64,000 nt of DNA from Ga0077536 sp035325705. Lineage in GTDB: Bacteria > Pseudomonadota > Gammaproteobacteria > Ga0077536. The notes beneath the pieces were generated by a model. That model saw nothing but the letters and a program-made list of their open reading frames with translations. It was not told the origin of the DNA and made no database searches. The position numbers were made by a program, and so were the translations under genes. Of this stretch, positions 8,051 to 17,529 are shown in pieces. Each line of letters starts with the position of its first letter. Positions within the stretch are counted from its first letter, which is position 1. The stretch covers positions 18,018-82,017 of the forward strand of contig DAOKZI010000020.1 in assembly GCA_035325705.1 (NCBI GenBank), written 5' to 3'.

Positions 8051-9736
8051 CTAGCGCCCGGTCCTGTGCCGGCGAGCCGCTTCGTCCGCCAGCAGGACGC
8101 CGGCGCGTACGCGATCCCAGGTGGCCGGATTCGAAGCGCGCTCGCGAAGCAGGTTCTTCTGAATCTTCTCGGACGGTGTGCGCGGGAACTCGGCCATGAA
8201 TTCGAGGTAGCGCGGCACGGCGAAGTACGGCAGGCGAGGCTCGCACCAGCGGATGATGTCCTCGTGACTCGCCTCGTGACCGTCCTTGAGGACGATGCAG
8301 GCCTTGATCTCATCCTCGCCCCCGGATTCGGCAGGAACGGCGACGACGGCCACATCCGCGACCGCGGGATGTTTCCGGATCGGCGCCTCCACCTCGAAGG
8401 AGGAGATGTTCTCTCCACGGCGACGCAGCGCATCCTTGTAGCGATCGACGAAATAGAACCATCCCTGCGCATCGCGTTTGAGGGCGTCACCGGTGTGGAA
8501 CCAGAGGTTGCGCCAGGCCTCGGTGGTCTTGTCCGGCATGCCGACGTAGCCGGCGTTGATGGTCCAGGGCAGTTTATGGCGAACGAGCAGTTCGCCGATT
8601 TCGCCGACGCCGACTTCTTCGTCCGTCTCCGGATCCACGAGCTTCGTCTCGAAAAATTGATCGACCATGACGCCCATCGCGCCCGCGGGGCGATCGTCGT
8701 TGTATTCGAGCGGCGAGATGAAAGGCAGGCAGATCTCGGTCTGGCCGAAACCGGTCGTGACATGGCGCACCCCGAAGCGCTTCTTGAATTCGTCGAGGAT
8801 GCCGTCCGGGACCGGGGCGGCGAGGATGGTGCGCAGCTTGTGCGTGGCATCGAGGGGCGTCGGATCCTGCGCGTACACGAAGGGAAGCATGACGCCGATC
8901 GAGTTGATGACGGTCGCGCCGCTGGCATGCAGACGTTCCACCCACTGCGTTGCGCTGAAGCGCTCGTACATGACGCAACTCGCACCGCCGATCAGACAGG
9001 GGTAGATACTCAGCACCTGGGCATTGGCATGAAACAGCGGGAAGTCCGTGCTGTAGCGATCGTCCGGCCTGAGGCTCGTCACCTGCATGCCGTTCTCCGC
9101 AAACAGATAGCATTGGGCATGCGGCATCAATACGCCTTTCGACAGGCCGGTGGTGCCGGAAGTGAAAATAATCGACGCGATGTCCTGCGGGCGGACCGCC
9201 GCGACGGGATTTGCTTCGTCTTCGCCATAGGCCGCGGCGAACGCGCTCACCGTGCAAGCGCCGAGCTCAGGCAGGGGTTCGGGCATCGCGCCGCGGCGCG
9301 ACCATACCAGCACGTGATCGATGCCCGGCATATGCGGCAGGCTCTCGCGTACGACCTCCAGCAAATCGATGTCCACCGCCAACATGCGCGCGCCGCTGAT
9401 GTTGACCTGGTGTTCCAGGAACCCACCCTTGTAGGCCGTATTGATCGGCACTTCGGTGGCGCCGAGTTTGTTGAGGGCGAACCAGCAGAACACGAAGTCG
9501 AGGCTGTTCGGCAGCAGCATCGCCATGCGATCGCCGTGGCCGACGCCCAGTGCCCGCAGGCCGTGGGCGAGCCGGTTCGTCTGGCGGTTCACTGCGTCGA
9601 AGCCGAGGAAGGGCGTGTCGTCGCCCCAGCGCAGGAACGGGCGGTCGGGGATGACGCGGGCCTGATGCTCGAGCACGGCCGGCAGTGTCCACTGCGCGGC
9701 CGGAAACCGTGGCGTGAAATGTGGCGCGGTGAGCAT
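8051..9736 (-). CDS. acyl-CoA ligase (AMP-forming; candidate beta-ketoacid-CoA ligase)
   Basis: This 561-residue ANL-superfamily enzyme has the P-loop IIFTSGTTGLSKG at 189-201, the GFGQTE adenylate motif near 325, the hinge YKDALRRRGENISS near 432, and the C-terminal catalytic Lys in SEKIQK near 533. It activates a carboxylate as acyl-AMP and then acyl-CoA. It directly follows the carboxylase subunit genes, the place taken by benzoylacetate-CoA ligase in the acetophenone operon of Aromatoleum aromaticum. Its likely substrate is therefore the beta-keto acid made by the carboxylase. ATG 9736 has GGAG ten bases upstream. Confidence 0.9.
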   Translation of the reverse strand: MLTAPHFTPRFPAAQWTLPAVLEHQARVIPDRPFLRWGDDTPFLGFDAVNRQTNRLAHGLRALGVGHGDRMAMLLPNSLDFVFCWFALNKLGATEVPINTAYKGGFLEHQVNISGARMLAVDIDLLEVVRESLPHMPGIDHVLVWSRRGAMPEPLPELGACTVSAFAAAYGEDEANPVAAVRPQDIASIIFTSGTTGLSKGVLMPHAQCYLFAENGMQVTSLRPDDRYSTDFPLFHANAQVLSIYPCLIGGASCVMYERFSATQWVERLHASGATVINSIGVMLPFVYAQDPTPLDATHKLRTILAAPVPDGILDEFKKRFGVRHVTTGFGQTEICLPFISPLEYNDDRPAGAMGVMVDQFFETKLVDPETDEEVGVGEIGELLVRHKLPWTINAGYVGMPDKTTEAWRNLWFHTGDALKRDAQGWFYFVDRYKDALRRRGENISSFEVEAPIRKHPAVADVAVVAVPAESGGEDEIKACIVLKDGHEASHEDIIRWCEPRLPYFAVPRYLEFMAEFPRTPSEKIQKNLLRERASNPATWDRVRAGVLLADEAARRHRTGR

Positions 9737-9872
9737 GCTGAGCGTACTCCATCGGGCTGTGTGTCATCCGGCGCGCGCGCCCGCCCCTGCGCTGCAGGGA
9801 CTGCGCGACGCATGCGCGCCGGCGTGAAGGAATGCTGGCCGTTCTTGCATCTGCGTGCGGTCTAAATCTCTT

Positions 9873-10709
9873 TCATCTCCGGAGCGCGTCGAGACGCGCG
9901 AGCACGCGTTCCGGTATCGCGTCGACCGGCACTTCGGCGTACCGGAGCACACCTGCCTGCGGTGCGGGTGCGCGGTCGTCTTCCCAGAATTCCGGGCCGA
10001 GCGCCTGAGCGCGGCAGGGCCGGCCTGCGCAGGCCGGTCCGATCACGAAATCGATGCCGGGATAGGTCATGCCGGCGCGATCTCCCGCCGGCTGGCGCAG
10101 TCCGATGCCCCACCGCAGGTGAGCGGCGACGTTGAGGACCGCCTGATACAGCGCAAGCGCCTCATCAGTGGCCGGCGCGCTGTCCGGCGATTCCTCGAGC
10201 AACAGCAGCTCGATGCCCGCTTCGCCGAAGGTGCGCAGGAAGTCGGCCAGGTACATCGCGGCGGTATCGACGTCATCGGCACAGTATTCGGGCGTTCCAC
10301 CGAAGGCGTTGCGATAGGCGTCGAGCAGTCCCCGATGCGGCGAGGGGGCGGTCAGCGCCAGCGGCAGGCCCGGATAGCTGGCGCGCAGGCCGGTGAGGAC
10401 GGCGAGCAGATGGGCGCGCAGCAGCGGATCGGCCAGCAGATGCTTGAACGGTGCGACGGCGCGCCGGCTCGCTTGCATGCTCCTCAGCGTGCTTGCCTCG
10501 TGCGCCGTCCAGGCGACGAGAATCGGCGTGATGTTGACGGCGGCGATGCCGGGCTCGAGGAGGGCAAGCATCTTGCGGTGCCAAGCGATGTATGCCGAGC
10601 TGTCCAGCCATGGGGCTGCGTCGCGTGCGAGCAGACGCGCGGCATAGGCATCCGCCTCCAGCCACAGCGGCGAGGCACCCGTCTCGATCAAGGCTTCGAG
10701 GCGGTTCAC
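9873..10709 (-). CDS. ApcE-like accessory subunit (epsilon) of the ketone carboxylase
   Basis: This 278-residue protein has no domain that I recognise with certainty. It has no signal peptide or membrane segment, and is rich in Ala and Leu with a C-terminal EVPVDAIPERVLARL tail. It starts with GTG at 10709 inside the HyuB-like stop (GTGA overlap), so it is translationally coupled to the carboxylase. Position and size match the fifth (epsilon) subunit gene of acetophenone carboxylase operons; the name rests mainly on this synteny. A gap of 136 bases separates it from the ligase gene. Confidence 0.6.
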   Translation of the reverse strand: MNRLEALIETGASPLWLEADAYAARLLARDAAPWLDSSAYIAWHRKMLALLEPGIAAVNITPILVAWTAHEASTLRSMQASRRAVAPFKHLLADPLLRAHLLAVLTGLRASYPGLPLALTAPSPHRGLLDAYRNAFGGTPEYCADDVDTAAMYLADFLRTFGEAGIELLLLEESPDSAPATDEALALYQAVLNVAAHLRWGIGLRQPAGDRAGMTYPGIDFVIGPACAGRPCRAQALGPEFWEDDRAPAPQAGVLRYAEVPVDAIPERVLARLDALRR

Positions 10710-12985
10710 GCGCGCTCCGCCGAGCCCGTGAGCGCTGCGATACGGGCTTCGAGCTCCGCGATGCGCACTTCGCGCGGATCGGGTAGCCAGACCGGCTGTA
10801 TGTCGTCGCCGCGCATGACGATCCGGCTGCTGCCGCTGCCCGCGTAAATCACCGCGTCATCGCCCCAGGATCCAAAATAAGGGAGCTCCGGTGGCGGTTC
10901 CGGTTTGACCCATGCCGCGACGAAATCCTTGAACGGCTTGCCGCGCGCCTTGCGCGCGGCCCGCTCCGCATCGCGGGCAAGCGCGGTGGCGGCGCGATCG
11001 ACGCGACGCGTGCCCCGCTCATAGACGACCTTGAAGATGCGCTCCGCCGTTTCGTCGGAGAGCAGATCCTGATTCAGATCCTGCATGACGAGCTCGGGAT
11101 CGCGTTCGAGCACGTCGCCGTAACCGCCACCCGATCCCTGGCACATCATGTAGATTTCGCCTTCCGTGGTCGGCTCGAAAGTCGTGCCCGGCGAAGTCAG
11201 ATAAACGCCACCCTCGATCGGACGGTCGTTCATCAGCGCGACGATGCTGTACGGGAACCGCTCCGCATTGCCTGGCTTCTTGAGCCATTCGAAGACGTTG
11301 ATGCCCTTGACTCGGCACAAGGGGTAAGCGGGCGAGGAATAGCCGCCGAAGAGCCCGGGCGCGGAGCAGAACTCCGAGCCCGTCTGCCCGGTCATGAAGC
11401 CCCACATCGGCGTGCCGCGCGAACTCACCATCTGCTCGTACCCGAGGCCGCCCCGATATTTGCCCCAGCCGACTCGGTCCTTGGCGAGCACCTGGGCCAC
11501 GAGGCGGACCATCGGCAGTTCTTCCTCCATCAGCTCCTGTTCGCCCGTATCCGACATGAAGACGAAGCAGCCCGACAGCGCATGCTCGCCGTCGCGGTTC
11601 GAACGCGCCCCCTGGCCTGCGCCATTGATGTCGGCGCAGAAGTTGCCCGTGATCTCGAGATGCTGCGTCACGCCACCGTAGATGAAAGTGGCGGGCTGGT
11701 TGTACTGGGCGGCAACGACGACGGTCTGGCGCGCGCGTGCTTCGAGCGGCACGCCGTACATCATCTTGTTCATGATCTGGCCGGGCTTGATCAGATAGCG
11801 AAATGCCACCTGGATGGACATCGGCATCGGCGCATCGTTGTCGCAGTTGCAGAGCGAGCGCTCGTCGGCCTCGAAGCCGAAGGCCGAGAATACGGCCTGG
11901 TTGCGCGGCAGGTCGGGCCACATCTGCTGCACGAGGCCGGTCAGGATAAAGGCCTTGAGCGAAGATCCGAGACAGTTGATGGCGCGATTATTGAGCTGCG
12001 GCGCGCTGCCCTTGAGCATCCATGTGGCCCGGTCGCCTCTGATGTGCAGTTCGCAATTCGTCTTCAGCAGGACGGGCTCACGCAAAGTCGAATCGGCCCA
12101 GGACGTATAGCGCACGATGCCGTCCGGCATCTCGCGGATGCGGCGCTTCACCTCCGCCTCGGTGTCTTCCAGATTCACGCGCAGGAACGCAATCAGCGCA
12201 TCCACGCCGAATTCGGCGATGATGGCGCGCAGACGCTCCGTGATGCGCAGGCAGGCGAACAGCTTGACGTACACGTCCTCGTACTGGAGTTTCGGATCGC
12301 GCACGGAGTTCTGCAGGAAAGTCAGCAGATCGCGCCGGACCTTGTAATCCTCCACGATGCGGAAAGGCGGCATGCGCAGGCCTTCGTCCCACGGCGAGAT
12401 CGCGCTGGCCGGCATGCCACCCGGTTCACAGGCACCGTTCTCTCCTTCATGCACGGTGGACGAGACCCAGCACACCAGTTCACCGTCGTGATAGAAGGGC
12501 ATGATCATCGACTGATCGGTGTTGTGGATGTTGCCGTACCGGGAATCGTTGTGAATGAAGCCGTCGCCCTGGCGCAGGCCGACCGTAGGCTCCGTCGCCC
12601 AGTACTTCTTGATGAACTTGATCGGGTACGGCGAGACGGTGGCGAAGGCGACGATGCCGGCGGAAGATTCCGACATGTCGCCGCTCGCGGTGAACACGGC
12701 CGTCACGAGATCGCCCCACTTGGCACCCGGAGCCGAGCCCATCTGCTCGACCATGCGGAAGCTCTCTTCCATCGCCGAGATGATGCGTCCGCGCACCTGA
12801 TTCAGCCGATGCAGATCGTTGACGCGCTCGATCGCCGCTTCTTCGCGAGCGCTTCGCGGCTCCAGGGCATGACTGCGCAGAATCTCCTGATCCGGCGCGT
12901 AGAACAGGCGATGTTCTTCGAGGAAGTCCTTGAGCAGTTGCTGCTCGGGAGCGCTCAGCTCAGGCGTTGTGTTCAGGTTGCCCAT
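10706..12985 (-). CDS. hydantoinase B/oxoprolinase-like subunit of the ketone carboxylase
   Basis: The protein has 759 residues from ATG 12985, with a GGGGGA ribosome site inside the end of the upstream gene; the two coding regions overlap by 26 bases. It has HyuB-family character throughout: GAPGAKWGDLV and FIHNDSRYGNIHNTDQ near the N-terminus, and EGEIYMMCQGSGGGYGD toward the C-terminus. In acetone and acetophenone carboxylases the HyuB-like subunit carries out carbon-carbon bond formation between the enolate and carboxyphosphate/CO2. Here it is sandwiched between a HyuA-like and an epsilon-like gene. Its length is typical for carboxylase-type rather than hydantoinase-type members. Confidence 0.9.
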   Translation of the reverse strand: MGNLNTTPELSAPEQQLLKDFLEEHRLFYAPDQEILRSHALEPRSAREEAAIERVNDLHRLNQVRGRIISAMEESFRMVEQMGSAPGAKWGDLVTAVFTASGDMSESSAGIVAFATVSPYPIKFIKKYWATEPTVGLRQGDGFIHNDSRYGNIHNTDQSMIMPFYHDGELVCWVSSTVHEGENGACEPGGMPASAISPWDEGLRMPPFRIVEDYKVRRDLLTFLQNSVRDPKLQYEDVYVKLFACLRITERLRAIIAEFGVDALIAFLRVNLEDTEAEVKRRIREMPDGIVRYTSWADSTLREPVLLKTNCELHIRGDRATWMLKGSAPQLNNRAINCLGSSLKAFILTGLVQQMWPDLPRNQAVFSAFGFEADERSLCNCDNDAPMPMSIQVAFRYLIKPGQIMNKMMYGVPLEARARQTVVVAAQYNQPATFIYGGVTQHLEITGNFCADINGAGQGARSNRDGEHALSGCFVFMSDTGEQELMEEELPMVRLVAQVLAKDRVGWGKYRGGLGYEQMVSSRGTPMWGFMTGQTGSEFCSAPGLFGGYSSPAYPLCRVKGINVFEWLKKPGNAERFPYSIVALMNDRPIEGGVYLTSPGTTFEPTTEGEIYMMCQGSGGGYGDVLERDPELVMQDLNQDLLSDETAERIFKVVYERGTRRVDRAATALARDAERAARKARGKPFKDFVAAWVKPEPPPELPYFGSWGDDAVIYAGSGSSRIVMRGDDIQPVWLPDPREVRIAELEARIAALTGSAERA

Positions 12986-15134
12986 GAGGATTCCCCCGGC
13001 CGGCCTGCGGGCGAACGAGCCAGACCGCGCGCTGCGCGGCGGCCTCGAAGCGCCAGCCAGGCTCGACCAGATAAGTGGTGTGTGGAGTCGTCACGACGGC
13101 GGGGCCCTCGAGCGCGACGCCGTGCACGAGGGCCCGCTCGTCGTAGATCGGCGTCTCGATCGGTGCATCGAGCCCGACGAAATGGCAGCGGCGAAGGCCG
13201 ATCGGCGCGGGTGAGGGCGCCGAACGCAGGCCGGGGCCGATGTCGGCAAATCGCACAGCCTCGACTTCCACGTAAGAACAGACGCGTATCGTGTTGATGC
13301 GCACGCCTGCCGCGGGGGACTGGCTGCCCTCGCCGAAGCGATCGCCATAACTGCGGTGGAACTGGTCGATGATCCGCGCCACGTCGTGCAGGCTCCTCAG
13401 CCGTCTGAGGTCCGTCACCACGGAGGTCGTGACCCGCTGATTGCCGTAGCGCATGTCGAGCTCGAGGCGGTAACGGATGTCGCGTTCGGCGAAACCCTGA
13501 CGCAGCAGATCTTCGTGACCGCGCCGCTCGAGCGCCGCGACCATGTCGTTGAACACCTCGTAGTCGGTGAACAGCGTCTTGGTCTTCGGCTGGAACAGCA
13601 CCAGGAAGGTGCTCATTTCGTGGATGTGCATCTGATCCAGCGTCCCGGCGCCGCAGGCCGAAAACACCGCGGCGAACGGGGGCGCAAGTATCCTGTCGAT
13701 GCCGAGGTTGTGAGCGATGCCGCACGCATGCAGCGACCCATTGCCGCCATAGCTGAGCAGCGTGAACTCGCTCGGGTCGTATCCGAATGCACGCAGCTCG
13801 GTGGCGACGCCGTTGGCCATGTCCGCATCGACCGTACGCTTGATCAGCTTGCAGGCTTCCACGGCGTCGATGTCGAGCGGATCGCAGAGCTGGTCTTCGA
13901 CGGTCTGCCTCGAACGTCGAGGATTGAGCTTGATGTGGCCGTTCGCATAGTTGTGCGGATCCAGATAGCCGAGCAGCAGATCGGCGTCCGTCACCGTTGC
14001 CTTCAGGCCTCCGCGGTCGTAGCAGGCGGGGCCGGGGTCCGATCCGGCTGATTCGGGGCCGCACTTCACGGTCTTGTACATGCCGTCGTACGTCGCGATG
14101 GAGCCGCCGCCGGATCCGAGCGTCACCAGATGGACCATCGGCACGGTGACGAGCCAGCGCTCGATCACGGGCATGAAGTCGTAGAATTTGACGCCGCCGT
14201 CGACCACGAGTCCGATGTCGTAGCTGGTGCCGCCCATGTCGGTGGCGACGACGTTGCCCAGATTCGCCTGGCGGGCGAGGTGCTCGGCAGCCGCAATCCC
14301 CGACACCGGGCCGGAATGCACGGTCTGTAATGCGTCGGTCGAATTGAGCTGCGCCATACCGCCCGAGTTGTGCACGACCAGCATCGGCTTCGTGTAGCCC
14401 GAGGCGCACAGATTGAGCTCGAGCGCCGAGAGGCCGAAATACATCGCCTTGTGCAGGAAGGCATCGAGCACCGTCGACATGGTGCGGATGTACTCGCCTT
14501 TGCGCCCGGCGACCTGATGCGACAGCAGCATCGGCACGGAGCCGAGCATGTGCTCCGGATAGTCCTCGACGTAGATTTTCTGGATCAGCAGCTCGTGCTC
14601 GGGATTGACCACGGCGTTCGCCAGACAGACGACCAGGGCTTCGGCGCCGGCGTCGACCAGCTCGCGCAGCCGCACGCGCAGATCGCGCTCGTCCAGCGGC
14701 ATCAGCACGGTGCCGGCGTAGTCGATGCGTTCGCGGATCTCGCGCACCATCTCCGGACGGACCAGCGCCTCGGGACGATCGGCGTTCGGCATGTCGCGTT
14801 GCTTGGCGAAAGAAAGGCCTTCGCCGTAGGCACGCCCGCGGCCGATGTTGACGGTGGATCTGAAACCGACGGTGGTCAGGAGACCGATTCGAGGCCCTTT
14901 GCGCTCGAGCAGGGCATTGGTGCCGAGCGTGGTGGCGTAGCGCACGCTGTCCACTTCGGCGAGCAGCTCGCTGCGCGTAAAGCCGAGCGTGCTGCAGGCT
15001 TCATCGAGCGCCTCGTTGAAGCCGAGCGCGAGATTATGCCTTGTGGTGAGGGCCTTGGTTTCGATGTACCGATCGTCCCAGACTACGAAGCAGTCGGTGA
15101 AAGTGCCGCCGATATCGACTGAAACGCGTTTCAC
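12960..15134 (-). CDS. hydantoinase A-like subunit (second) of the ketone carboxylase
   Basis: The protein has 724 residues starting at GTG 15134, preceded by a strong AAGGAG. It has acetate/sugar kinase-fold ATP sites typical of HyuA: DIGGTFTDCFVV at 7-18, GTNALLERKGPR at 71-82 and TDMGGTSYDIGLV at 298-310. HyuA-like subunits of ketone carboxylases bind ATP and activate bicarbonate and the ketone. This is one of two HyuA-like genes in the operon. That pairing separates acetophenone-type enzymes from acetone carboxylase, which has a single one. Confidence 0.92.
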   Translation of the reverse strand: MKRVSVDIGGTFTDCFVVWDDRYIETKALTTRHNLALGFNEALDEACSTLGFTRSELLAEVDSVRYATTLGTNALLERKGPRIGLLTTVGFRSTVNIGRGRAYGEGLSFAKQRDMPNADRPEALVRPEMVREIRERIDYAGTVLMPLDERDLRVRLRELVDAGAEALVVCLANAVVNPEHELLIQKIYVEDYPEHMLGSVPMLLSHQVAGRKGEYIRTMSTVLDAFLHKAMYFGLSALELNLCASGYTKPMLVVHNSGGMAQLNSTDALQTVHSGPVSGIAAAEHLARQANLGNVVATDMGGTSYDIGLVVDGGVKFYDFMPVIERWLVTVPMVHLVTLGSGGGSIATYDGMYKTVKCGPESAGSDPGPACYDRGGLKATVTDADLLLGYLDPHNYANGHIKLNPRRSRQTVEDQLCDPLDIDAVEACKLIKRTVDADMANGVATELRAFGYDPSEFTLLSYGGNGSLHACGIAHNLGIDRILAPPFAAVFSACGAGTLDQMHIHEMSTFLVLFQPKTKTLFTDYEVFNDMVAALERRGHEDLLRQGFAERDIRYRLELDMRYGNQRVTTSVVTDLRRLRSLHDVARIIDQFHRSYGDRFGEGSQSPAAGVRINTIRVCSYVEVEAVRFADIGPGLRSAPSPAPIGLRRCHFVGLDAPIETPIYDERALVHGVALEGPAVVTTPHTTYLVEPGWRFEAAAQRAVWLVRPQAGRGNPHGQPEHNA

Positions 15135-15149
15135 GGCGACTCCTTGGTC

Positions 15150-15569
15150 CTAACGATCGTGGCTGTGCCGATGCTTGTGATCGCGCGCGCGCCCGAGCGG
15201 CTCGCCGACGGCAAGGTGCACGGTCATTTCCGTGCGACCGGCCCACTGCGCCTTGAGCGCATCGATGTCGAGCTCTATGTCGTGCACCGGCGGATGTCCG
15301 GGGACGACGTACTCCACTTCGATCATCGTGCCGCAGCTCGGACAGTAGTACTCGAGGATCGCGCACCAAGCCGGATTCGGCGCGAACGTGTTCCGGTACA
15401 GCTTGGGATCGAGCAAGGGCGGGTGAATCTCGGTGGGATCGCGATCGTAGACCAGGAGACCCTCCTTGTAGTTGTGCCGCGCCGGGCCGATACGGTGGCT
15501 GCAGACGCGGCATTCCCATTCTTCCGTATCGAGATTGATCCGGAGGTACTCCGTTATCAGTACGTTCAC
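15150..15569 (-). CDS. small zinc-ribbon subunit of the ketone carboxylase (acetone carboxylase gamma-like)
   Basis: This 139-residue protein resembles the small subunits of acetone and acetophenone carboxylases. Cys20 and Cys23 (ECRVC) and Cys76 and Cys79 (CPSC) form a likely zinc site, and the C-terminus HKHRHSHDR is histidine-rich. GTG at 15569 is preceded by AGGAG about ten bases upstream. It lies between the two HyuA-like genes, 25 bases after the first, in the same order as the acetophenone carboxylase operon. Confidence 0.85.
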   Translation of the reverse strand: MNVLITEYLRINLDTEEWECRVCSHRIGPARHNYKEGLLVYDRDPTEIHPPLLDPKLYRNTFAPNPAWCAILEYYCPSCGTMIEVEYVVPGHPPVHDIELDIDALKAQWAGRTEMTVHLAVGEPLGRARDHKHRHSHDR

Positions 15570-15594
15570 GCTCGGCGTCTCCTCTGTCCTCGGC

Positions 15595-17529
15595 TCAACT
15601 CACCCGTTTCAGGACGACGTCGCGGTTGGCGTCGATCCGAAACCGCCAGCCGCTGTCGATGCGTCCGGTGAAGTAAGCCTCCTCGAGGATGCAGGGCCCC
15701 ATGCCGGCGGCTCCCGGAGGCTGGTTCTCGAGCCGATAGACCGGCAGTTCGAGCTCACCCATCGCCGGCGTGAACAGCACGCGCGTGCCCGAAACGATGG
15801 GCGCAGCCGAAGTACTCCCGTCGTCCGCCGTGAGCTCGGGATGGTGGATCCCGCGTACGACGCGCAGGCGAAGCATGAGGCGGGTGCCGGCCGGTGCGGA
15901 CGGCAGCGCCTGACCCGGGATCCACGCCGCGACGGATTCGTCTTGGCCGCGATCGATGGCTAGCTGCCACTCCTGCCGGCATTCGTCGAGATCGAAGCCT
16001 TCGGCGAACATGTCGCGTCGCGCCCGGCGCAGCAGCTCCGCGGCGACTGCCGCCTCGTCGAGCTCGGATACCGGAGCCTCGTAGCGTTGCGCGATATCCG
16101 AGAAGCCGATACCGAAGGCCGAGAACACGGCGGCCAAGCCCGGAATGATGACGCTCTCTATTCCCGACGCTTCGGCGATGGCGGTGATCACGAAAGGTCC
16201 GGCGCCGCCGAAAGCGGCAAGCGTGGTCTTATGCGGGATGATTCCGGTGGGCGATCCGGTGTCGTAGCACCTCAGGCTCGCAGAGACCTTCTGAATCCAC
16301 GCACGCTCGGCAGCTATCGAGGCATCAGCCACATCGCAGCCCAGCGGTCGCGCAATATGGGATTCGACTGCGGCCCGTGCGCGATCACGGTCGAGCGGCA
16401 TGCTGCCGCCGAAGTAGGTCGTCGGATCGATGAGACCCGTCAAGAGGAACACATCGGTGATCGTGGCGTCTCGACCTCCGAGCCCGAAGCAGGCGGGTCC
16501 CGGTGCGGCACTTGCTGACTCCGGGCCGACTTTGAGCCGACCGGCGCTGACGGTGATGAGCGAGGAGCCGCCGACGCCGGTGCTGGCGACGTCGCAAAGC
16601 GGTAGAGAAACGACCGCGCCGCCTATCGTGCCGCGCTTGTGCGAGCGCACTTCGCCGCCTTCGACAAGGCCGATGTCGGCCGTCGTGCCGCCGATGTCCA
16701 TGGTCAGGAGGCGCTGACAACGATGCTGCAGGGCGAGGGCGCGTCCGCCTTCCATGCCGCCGCGCGGGCCGGAGCTATAGGTCTTGATGGCCACGGTGCG
16801 GGCCACCCGCGCCGAATCGCCGTCGTTGCCGAAGATGAGCAGCGGACGCTGATGAAAGTGCTCGCGGAGAATGGCTTCGGCGTTGTACAGGAAGCTCTCC
16901 ATCACGGGATGCAGGAACGCGTTGAACAGTGCGCTCCAGGCGCGACGCATGAAGTCCGTGTCTTCCACGAGATCGCCGGCGCAAAGCACGGGCACGACAC
17001 CGAGCAAGTGGCGTGGAAACCTGCGCAGTGCCAGCTCCTTCAAACGCGTTTCAGCCGCGCGGTAATCGGGGCCGTCGAAGCAAACCACGATGCGATTGGC
17101 ACCGGCGGCCGACAACGAGGTGAGCGCGGCCGTCAGTTTCGCCTCGTAAGCCGGACCCTGCAGATTCACGTCGAGGTGTGCCAGGCGTTCGCCGACCAGC
17201 TCGGAAAACAAGTCCGCTTGGACCTGACGCAGCGCGGTGAGATCGGCGCCTTGCCCAAGGATCAAGCCGAGACGCGGTCCCTTGCGTTCGACCACGGCGT
17301 TCGTGCCCTGGGTGGTCGAGTAGCGGATGTAATCGGTGCTCAGCAGCAGATCGTCCAGCCGGTTCTCGTCGCCGTAGATCTGCCGCGCCGTCTTGCGCAA
17401 GCCGTCGATGAAGCACTGCGACAGGTCATAGGGGGTCGTCACCGTTTTGGTATGCAGGACGGTGGTCCCGTCAATGACACAGATGTCGGTCAGGGTGCCC
17501 CCGTTGTCGATATTGATGAGCTTGCCCAA
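15595..17529 (-). CDS. hydantoinase A-like subunit (first) of the ketone carboxylase
   Basis: This is a 644-residue HyuA-family protein with ATP motifs IDNGGTLTDICVI at 7-19, GTNAVVERKGPRLGL at 75-89 and MDIGGTTADIGLV at 277-289. It is the first gene of the minus-strand cluster. The only possible start consistent with the family N-terminus is TTG at 17529: an in-frame TAA lies a little upstream with no ATG or GTG between. An AGGA sits about nine bases before it. The TTG start may keep expression low. With the 724-residue HyuA, the HyuB and the zinc subunit it should form the carboxylase core. Confidence 0.9.
   Translation of the reverse strand: MGKLINIDNGGTLTDICVIDGTTVLHTKTVTTPYDLSQCFIDGLRKTARQIYGDENRLDDLLLSTDYIRYSTTQGTNAVVERKGPRLGLILGQGADLTALRQVQADLFSELVGERLAHLDVNLQGPAYEAKLTAALTSLSAAGANRIVVCFDGPDYRAAETRLKELALRRFPRHLLGVVPVLCAGDLVEDTDFMRRAWSALFNAFLHPVMESFLYNAEAILREHFHQRPLLIFGNDGDSARVARTVAIKTYSSGPRGGMEGGRALALQHRCQRLLTMDIGGTTADIGLVEGGEVRSHKRGTIGGAVVSLPLCDVASTGVGGSSLITVSAGRLKVGPESASAAPGPACFGLGGRDATITDVFLLTGLIDPTTYFGGSMPLDRDRARAAVESHIARPLGCDVADASIAAERAWIQKVSASLRCYDTGSPTGIIPHKTTLAAFGGAGPFVITAIAEASGIESVIIPGLAAVFSAFGIGFSDIAQRYEAPVSELDEAAVAAELLRRARRDMFAEGFDLDECRQEWQLAIDRGQDESVAAWIPGQALPSAPAGTRLMLRLRVVRGIHHPELTADDGSTSAAPIVSGTRVLFTPAMGELELPVYRLENQPPGAAGMGPCILEEAYFTGRIDSGWRFRIDANRDVVLKRVS

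Noticed and set aside
12960..15569. Classification as acetone carboxylase
   Set aside because: The operon has two HyuA-like subunits and an epsilon-like gene. Acetone carboxylase has one HyuA-like, one HyuB-like and one small subunit.
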